In this document: positions 32,906-36,647 of the stretch, piece by piece
How the letters are laid out: every line of letters begins with the position of its first letter
Numbering within the stretch: position 1 is the first letter of the stretch
Assembly (NCBI GenBank): GCA_020436955.1
Contig: JAGQWW010000001.1
Span: 1-36,647 of the forward strand
Direction of reading: 5' to 3'
Origin: Saprospiraceae bacterium
GTDB taxonomy: Bacteria > Bacteroidota > Bacteroidia > Chitinophagales > Saprospiraceae
DNA: 36,647 nt
Position numbers and translations under genes: made by a program
The notes under the pieces: generated by a model
The model's database searches: none
Told to the model about the DNA's origin: nothing
The model's input: the letters and a program-made list of their open reading frames with translations, nothing else

Positions 32906-33680
32906 AATATTGAAATATAGCTTCGCAGATTTAAGTCGAAGTCGTTGGACTTATGTTTACACTGGGTTCTATGCTTTGTTGACGATGTCACTTTTCCTTT
33001 TAAGTAGTGACCTCTCAAAGGTCATCATTAGTCTAATGAATGTAGTCTTGGTGCTTGTCCCCTTGATAGCCGTGATCTTTGGTGTAATGTATTATTATAA
33101 CTCCAGGGAATTTACAGAACTGCTCTTAGCACAACCTATTAAAAGAACTGATATCTTCCTGGGTCAATTTTTAGGTGTGGCCGGATCTTTGGCAGGAAGT
33201 CTATTAATCGGAGTAGGGGTTCCCTTTCTTTTTTATGGAATTTTAGGTTCGGCTGAAATTGGCAATTATCTGATTTTATTATTGACCGGCGTTTGCCTAA
33301 GTATAATTTTTTCTGGATTGGCTTTTTTTATTGCTTTAAAGAACGAAAACAGAATTAAAGGCTTTGGACTTGCAATTTTGCTTTGGTTAGGATTTGCAGT
33401 AATTTATGACGGATTATTATTATTGCTTTTAGCTGTCTTTTCTGATTATCCTTTAGAAAAAGTTGCTCTTGGCGCATCTTTACTCAACCCTATAGATTTA
33501 TCCAGAATATTAATCTTGTTGAAATTGGATATTTCAGCACTTATGGGGTTTACCGGTGCTGTATTTGAAAAATTTCTGGGGAGCAACTTGGGAATGGTTT
33601 TAGCAATCCTAAGTTTAATGGTTTGGGTAGGAATTCCAGTATTAGGGATAAAATTTACTTCTCAAAGGAAAGACTTTTGA
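32898..33680 (+). CDS. nosY: NosY ABC transporter permease
   Basis: A 260-residue membrane protein with six predicted helices (about 18-34, 48-66, 96-118, 126-147, 158-185 and 234-252). Family features are FKILKYSFADLSRSRWTYVY at the N-terminus, YYNSREFTELLLAQPIKRTD and the helix-loop LIPFI-type region. It is the membrane part of the NosDFY complex. It is the last gene of the nos operon; the convergent next gene stops three bases away, without a visible terminator. Confidence 0.93.
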   Translation: MFKILKYSFADLSRSRWTYVYTGFYALLTMSLFLLSSDLSKVIISLMNVVLVLVPLIAVIFGVMYYYNSREFTELLLAQPIKRTDIFLGQFLGVAGSLAGSLLIGVGVPFLFYGILGSAEIGNYLILLLTGVCLSIIFSGLAFFIALKNENRIKGFGLAILLWLGFAVIYDGLLLLLLAVFSDYPLEKVALGASLLNPIDLSRILILLKLDISALMGFTGAVFEKFLGSNLGMVLAILSLMVWVGIPVLGIKFTSQRKDF

Positions 33681-33683
33681 GCC

Positions 33684-34328
33684 CTATTCCTTTTTCTTAA
33701 ACTTTCCTGATTTCCAGGCATCAAAGAATTGTTTCCAGGCCAACGGATTGAAAATATTCATTGGAGGAGTCTGTCCGATATGGTAGTAGGACCTGGCTTG
33801 TTGTCTCAAATAATAATCCGCCTGTTCATTTCCGTCAAGTACTACCTCAGAGCGCATTCTTTCCAGCGTCTCGTTTGCAAGATTTTTCAGGGCTCTTTGT
33901 TGCATCTCGCTTGTAACATCCATAGCCAGGAATTCCAATTTAAAATGCTCTCGACTTGGCCAGGGAAATACAACTGTCTCAGGAAGATTAATGGTATCCT
34001 GAGTCATCAATTGAACCATGGAATAACGATTGTCCTTTAGCGTATCCGGGATAATAAATTGGACCGGAGCGTATCCAATTGCTGTAAATTCTATCAAATC
34101 GCCTTTTTCTACAACGATAGAAAAGAAACCATTGAAGTCAGAATAGGTACCCCTGTTTTTTTCTTTCACTGAGATATTTACATACGGTACCGGAAGTAAT
34201 TCAGAGGTTGAACCATCCAGCACGATACCTGAGAACTGCACCAATTTATCACTTTTCACCTGGGCGGTAGTCCATTGGCTCACCAACATTAAAACAGGTA
34301 AAATCCACCATATTTTCTTCAAGGTCAT
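33684..34328 (-). CDS. Carboxypeptidase-regulatory-like domain protein
   Basis: A 214-residue exported protein (signal peptide ending WTTAQ). Residues about 29-110 form a CarboxypepD_reg-like (PF13715-type) beta-sandwich: FSGIVLDGSTSELLPVPYVN, GTYSDFNGFFSIVVEKGDLI and EFTAIGYAPVQF. In larger Bacteroidota proteins this module starts TonB-dependent receptors; here no barrel follows. The C-terminal half is helical and polar (EMQQRALKNLANETLERM, RQQARSYYHIGQTPPMNIFN) and ends in a Lys-rich tail. It is a periplasmic or surface protein of unknown function. Confidence 0.85.
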   Translation of the reverse strand: MTLKKIWWILPVLMLVSQWTTAQVKSDKLVQFSGIVLDGSTSELLPVPYVNISVKEKNRGTYSDFNGFFSIVVEKGDLIEFTAIGYAPVQFIIPDTLKDNRYSMVQLMTQDTINLPETVVFPWPSREHFKLEFLAMDVTSEMQQRALKNLANETLERMRSEVVLDGNEQADYYLRQQARSYYHIGQTPPMNIFNPLAWKQFFDAWKSGKFKKKE

Positions 34329-34529
34329 AATTTCTCTTTTTACAATAGACTAACACAAAAGCCAAGAAGTTTGTTTCGCCCCCAAAATTCACAAAATTTA
34401 GGTAATAACCTTGCGATTAAAGGTTATTTGTTTGGTAAAACGATAACCTTTCCCTCATTCTTATATTTTGAAACGAATGCAGAGAAATTACAAAATGGCA
34501 GGAAAACTTATCTTGGCACAAAAATTCAA

Positions 34530-35165
34530 ATGGCGAAGAAGAAAAAATATTACGTAGTATGGGTTGGAAATAATCCCGGCATCTATGATAGCTGGCCCGA
34601 TGCGCAAGCTCAGATTAAGGGTTTTCCAAATGCTCGCTACAAATCTTTTTCAACCTTTGAAGAAGCCAGTGAAGCTTATCATGGAAGTGCCAGAAGCTAC
34701 ATTACTAAGAAGGATCCTAAAAGTAAAAAGCCCACATCCGTTCCTTCCAGTGCAAATGTTGAATGGAACAGTATATCTGTTGACGCCGCTTGTAGTGGAA
34801 ATCCAGGTGTTATGGAATATCAGGGAGTGGATACTAAAACCAAGGAACAGATTTTTTATCAGGGCCCATTCCCGGATGCAACCAATAATGTTGGCGAATT
34901 TTTAGCCCTGGTACACGCGCTTGCAAGATTTCAAAAGATGGGAGATGAGTCGACGCCAATATATACGGATTCAAAAACGGCCATGGCCTGGGTTCGAAAG
35001 AAAAAAGTGAATACTCAATTGAAAAGAACCGCTAAAAACAAGATAGTTTTTGAATTGATGGAAAGAGCCGAAGCCTGGTTGAAAGTGAATACTTACAAGA
35101 ATCCTATAATCAAGTGGGAGACTGAACATTGGGGTGAAATACCTGCTGATTTCGGTCGAAAATAA
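34530..35165 (+). CDS. Ribonuclease H1-type enzyme with hybrid-binding domain
   Basis: From the ATG at 34530 the protein has 211 residues. The N-terminal RNA/DNA hybrid-binding (caulimovirus-viroplasmin-like) domain covers residues 6-50 (YYVVWVGNNPGIYDSWPDAQ, FSTFEEASEAY). The catalytic RNase H domain has the DEDD residues Asp85 (SVDAACSGNPG), Glu123 (NNVGEFLALVHAL), Asp147 (IYTDSKTAMAW) and Asp207 (PADFGRK). It removes RNA from RNA-DNA hybrids such as R-loops and primers. An in-frame ATG at 34371 would add 53 unrelated residues and is rejected. A TATCTTGG near 34509 resembles a degenerate -7 box. Confidence 0.92.
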   Translation: MAKKKKYYVVWVGNNPGIYDSWPDAQAQIKGFPNARYKSFSTFEEASEAYHGSARSYITKKDPKSKKPTSVPSSANVEWNSISVDAACSGNPGVMEYQGVDTKTKEQIFYQGPFPDATNNVGEFLALVHALARFQKMGDESTPIYTDSKTAMAWVRKKKVNTQLKRTAKNKIVFELMERAEAWLKVNTYKNPIIKWETEHWGEIPADFGRK

Positions 35166-35216
35166 CAAGTCCACAACTGAGACACTTTATTTCTGCAGTT
35201 TAGCTTTTGGATCCTT

Positions 35217-35224
35217 TAATTTTG
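35217..35224 (+). promoter_or_regulatory. -7 promoter element for the DUF2851 gene
   Basis: TAATTTTG matches TAnnTTTG and lies 11 bases before the ATG at 35236. This predicts a leader of only about six bases. No clear -33 TTG was found. Confidence 0.45.
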
Positions 35225-35235
35225 GAAAAAAAGCT

Positions 35236-36504
35236 ATGACTGAAGAATTTTTGCACTTCCTGTGGAACACCCACAGGTTTGATCTCCGCGACCTAAAAAC
35301 GACTGACAATAAGTCTGTGATTATCAAAAAATTTGGTGTACTCAATACCAATGCAGGTCCTGACTTTCTGGATGCCCGGGTAATTATTGATGGCACTTTG
35401 TGGGCCGGGAATATAGAATTCCACATCCTTTCCTCTGATTGGTATAAACACAAACACAACCTGGATCGCGCTTATGACAACGTAATTTTACACATTGTAC
35501 TGGAAGAAAATGAAAAGGTTTACCGTGACAACGTACACCCTATTCCTTGTGTGGAAGTTAAGAGAAGAGTACCCCGAAACATCCAATTGAAATATGTAGA
35601 CTTACTCACACAAACCAAATGGATACCTTGCGAAAAGATGTTACCTCAGGTTCCTGAACTTACAAAGACTATGTGGTTGCAAAAGGTTTTAGTAGAGAGA
35701 ATAGAGGAAAAAACAACACTCTTAAAAGAGGTATTACACCAAAATCAAAATGATTGGGAAAAAAGTTTCTATATCTACTTGGCAAGGCATTTTGGCGTGA
35801 AAATCAACCAGGAACCCTTTGAAACTTTAGCACGGATTACCCCACTTCATATTATTCAAAAACATAGTGCTAATCTTTTTGAATTGGAAGCTATTCTTTT
35901 TGGTCAGGCAGGTTTTTTGGAGGAACCTTTCAATGCTGAATACCCTTTATCATTACAAAAAGAATATCGCTTCCTGAAAGTAAAGTATGGTTTACAAGCC
36001 ATGGAAAAGTCCAATTGGAAATTTTTCAGGTTGCGCCCGGTAGCATTCCCGACACTTCGAATAGCTCAATTTGCTGCCTTTCTTCATCAGGACGCACGAC
36101 CTTTTTCAACCCTAATTAGTCAGAACAGTATTTTTGAACTAGAAAAGTACTTTAAGGTAGAAACGTCAACCTATTGGCATCAACATTATAATTTTGAAAA
36201 GGAAGGTAAACAGTTGCCCAAACATTCCGGTGGGACCATGATTCATCGATTAATCATCAATGCAGCTGTTCCTGCGCTATTTTTATATGGTAAGTGGAAA
36301 GGAAAAGATGAGTTGAAGGAAGTGGCTTTTGATCTCCTGGAACAAATTCCGGGAGAAGAAAATAAAATTATCAGGACTTGGAATAAATTGGGTCTAAAAG
36401 CTGATACATCCGCTGATTCGCAGGCATTAATTCATCTCAAAACCAGATACTGTGATCCTCAACGTTGTCTGGAATGTTCGCTTGGTACGAGTCTATTACG
36501 GTAA
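35236..36504 (+). CDS. DUF2851 family protein
   Basis: A 422-residue protein of the Bacteroidota DUF2851 family. It begins MTEEFLHFLWNTHRFD, followed by LNTNAGPDFLDARVIIDG, WAGNIEFHILSSDWYKH and AYDNVILHIVLEEN. It ends with the cysteine motif RYCDPQRCLECSLG, which could bind a metal. The N-terminal part resembles a nuclease-like beta fold in my reading (ND-x-E-like acidic and His residues in GNIEFHI), but activity is unproven. There is no signal peptide. An upstream in-frame ATG at 35134 overlaps the RNase H gene and is not needed. It ends one base before the convergent T9SS-protein stop. Confidence 0.9.
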   Translation: MTEEFLHFLWNTHRFDLRDLKTTDNKSVIIKKFGVLNTNAGPDFLDARVIIDGTLWAGNIEFHILSSDWYKHKHNLDRAYDNVILHIVLEENEKVYRDNVHPIPCVEVKRRVPRNIQLKYVDLLTQTKWIPCEKMLPQVPELTKTMWLQKVLVERIEEKTTLLKEVLHQNQNDWEKSFYIYLARHFGVKINQEPFETLARITPLHIIQKHSANLFELEAILFGQAGFLEEPFNAEYPLSLQKEYRFLKVKYGLQAMEKSNWKFFRLRPVAFPTLRIAQFAAFLHQDARPFSTLISQNSIFELEKYFKVETSTYWHQHYNFEKEGKQLPKHSGGTMIHRLIINAAVPALFLYGKWKGKDELKEVAFDLLEQIPGEENKIIRTWNKLGLKADTSADSQALIHLKTRYCDPQRCLECSLGTSLLR

Positions 36505-36505
36505 C

Positions 36506-36647
36506 CTAATTAGTTTTGACGAGCTTTTTTATAAAGGAGTTCTTCTCAGTAAAAAAAATAAAAAAATAGATGCCGGAAGGTCCCTTAAGGTGGATGGTAT
36601 CGTCGATAAATTTAAAGGGAACCTCTTTTCCTTGTTGATCATATAAA
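36506..36647 (-). CDS. C-terminal end of a T9SS-exported protein (partial)
   Basis: Only the last 46 codons are inside the window; the gene enters from the right edge and stops at TAG (36508-36506). They read as a type A T9SS sorting domain: LYDQQGKEVPFKF, then IHLKGPSGIYFFIFFTEKNS, then the basic end FIKKLVKTN. The G-x-Y-F core and the final K-(x)-V-K tail are the features recognised by the type IX export and cell-surface attachment machinery. The identity of the passenger domain cannot be seen. It is convergent with DUF2851. Confidence 0.75.
   Translation of the reverse strand, partial: LYDQQGKEVPFKFIDDTIHLKGPSGIYFFIFFTEKNSFIKKLVKTN

Noticed and set aside
34371..34529. N-terminal extension of RNase H from 34371
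   Set aside because: The extra 53 residues are not family-like; the hybrid-binding domain begins directly after the ATG at 34530.
36452..36646. Plus-strand ORF running to the right edge
   Set aside because: It overlaps the end of DUF2851 in another frame and its sequence is not protein-like; the minus-strand frame of the same bases encodes a clear T9SS sorting domain.

Overview
The window (about 36.6 kb, AT-rich) comes from a member of the Bacteroidota, most likely the Saprospiraceae/Saprospirales. The evidence for the phylum is: promoters of the form TAnnTTTG (with a TTG-type -33 box where one is visible), almost no Shine-Dalgarno sites, a DUF2851 protein, a carboxypeptidase-regulatory-like surface protein and a type IX secretion (T9SS) C-terminal sorting domain. 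The family-level guess rests mainly on a secreted protein with a dockerin-like C-terminus of the kind common in Saprospiraceae. No rRNA, insertion sequence, prophage or CRISPR array was seen, and no gene-free gap exceeds 300 bases.

Layout. 1-3.9 kb: 3' part of a tRNA-Leu(UAG), then the protein-quality-control set tig, clpP, clpX. 3.9-6.6 kb: a PadR regulator overlapping a PspC/GIN-domain membrane protein whose reading frame breaks at a run of ten A residues. 6.7-11.7 kb: secreted dockerin-like protein, xerD with an EI24/CysZ-like gene, two lipoproteins, and a GGATT-rich repeat between them. 11.8-15.1 kb: dut, a sugar-nucleotidyltransferase and a TPR protein. 15.1-17.8 kb (minus strand): mlaE-like permease, mlaF-like ATPase, sensor histidine kinase. 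18-22 kb: a 40-residue membrane peptide, an alkaline phosphatase lipoprotein, an Xaa-Pro aminopeptidase and an ECF sigma factor. 22.2-24.4 kb: comM/yifB and a small secreted protein.

24.4-33.7 kb is the most distinctive part: a nitrous-oxide respiration locus. On the minus strand are an Rrf2-type regulator with three cysteines, a lipoprotein cytochrome c and a polytopic, histidine-bearing membrane protein. Divergent to it are a clade II, Sec-type nosZ, a small cupin, a four-helix membrane protein, nosL, a fasciclin-domain lipoprotein, nosD, nosF and nosY. The intergenic region between the two arms (26,599-26,860) holds a 30-bp palindrome at the Rrf2 promoter and two FNR/CRP-type boxes, each 9/10 matched, before nosZ. 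The nearer box lies at about -41.5 from the predicted start. My reading is that low oxygen acts through an FNR-family activator on nosZ, while an Fe-S Rrf2 protein, probably responsive to NO or redox state, controls the cytochrome arm. NosZ reduces N2O, NosL and NosDFY mature its copper centres, and the cytochrome c is a candidate electron donor.

33.7-36.6 kb: a surface protein, an RNase H with hybrid-binding domain, DUF2851, and the last 46 codons of a T9SS-exported protein running in from the right edge.

The points most worth a second look are the nos regulatory region and its accessory genes, the A10 frameshift in the PspC gene, two promoters sitting almost on the start codon (likely leaderless mRNAs), the GGATT array and the unannotated 40-residue peptide.
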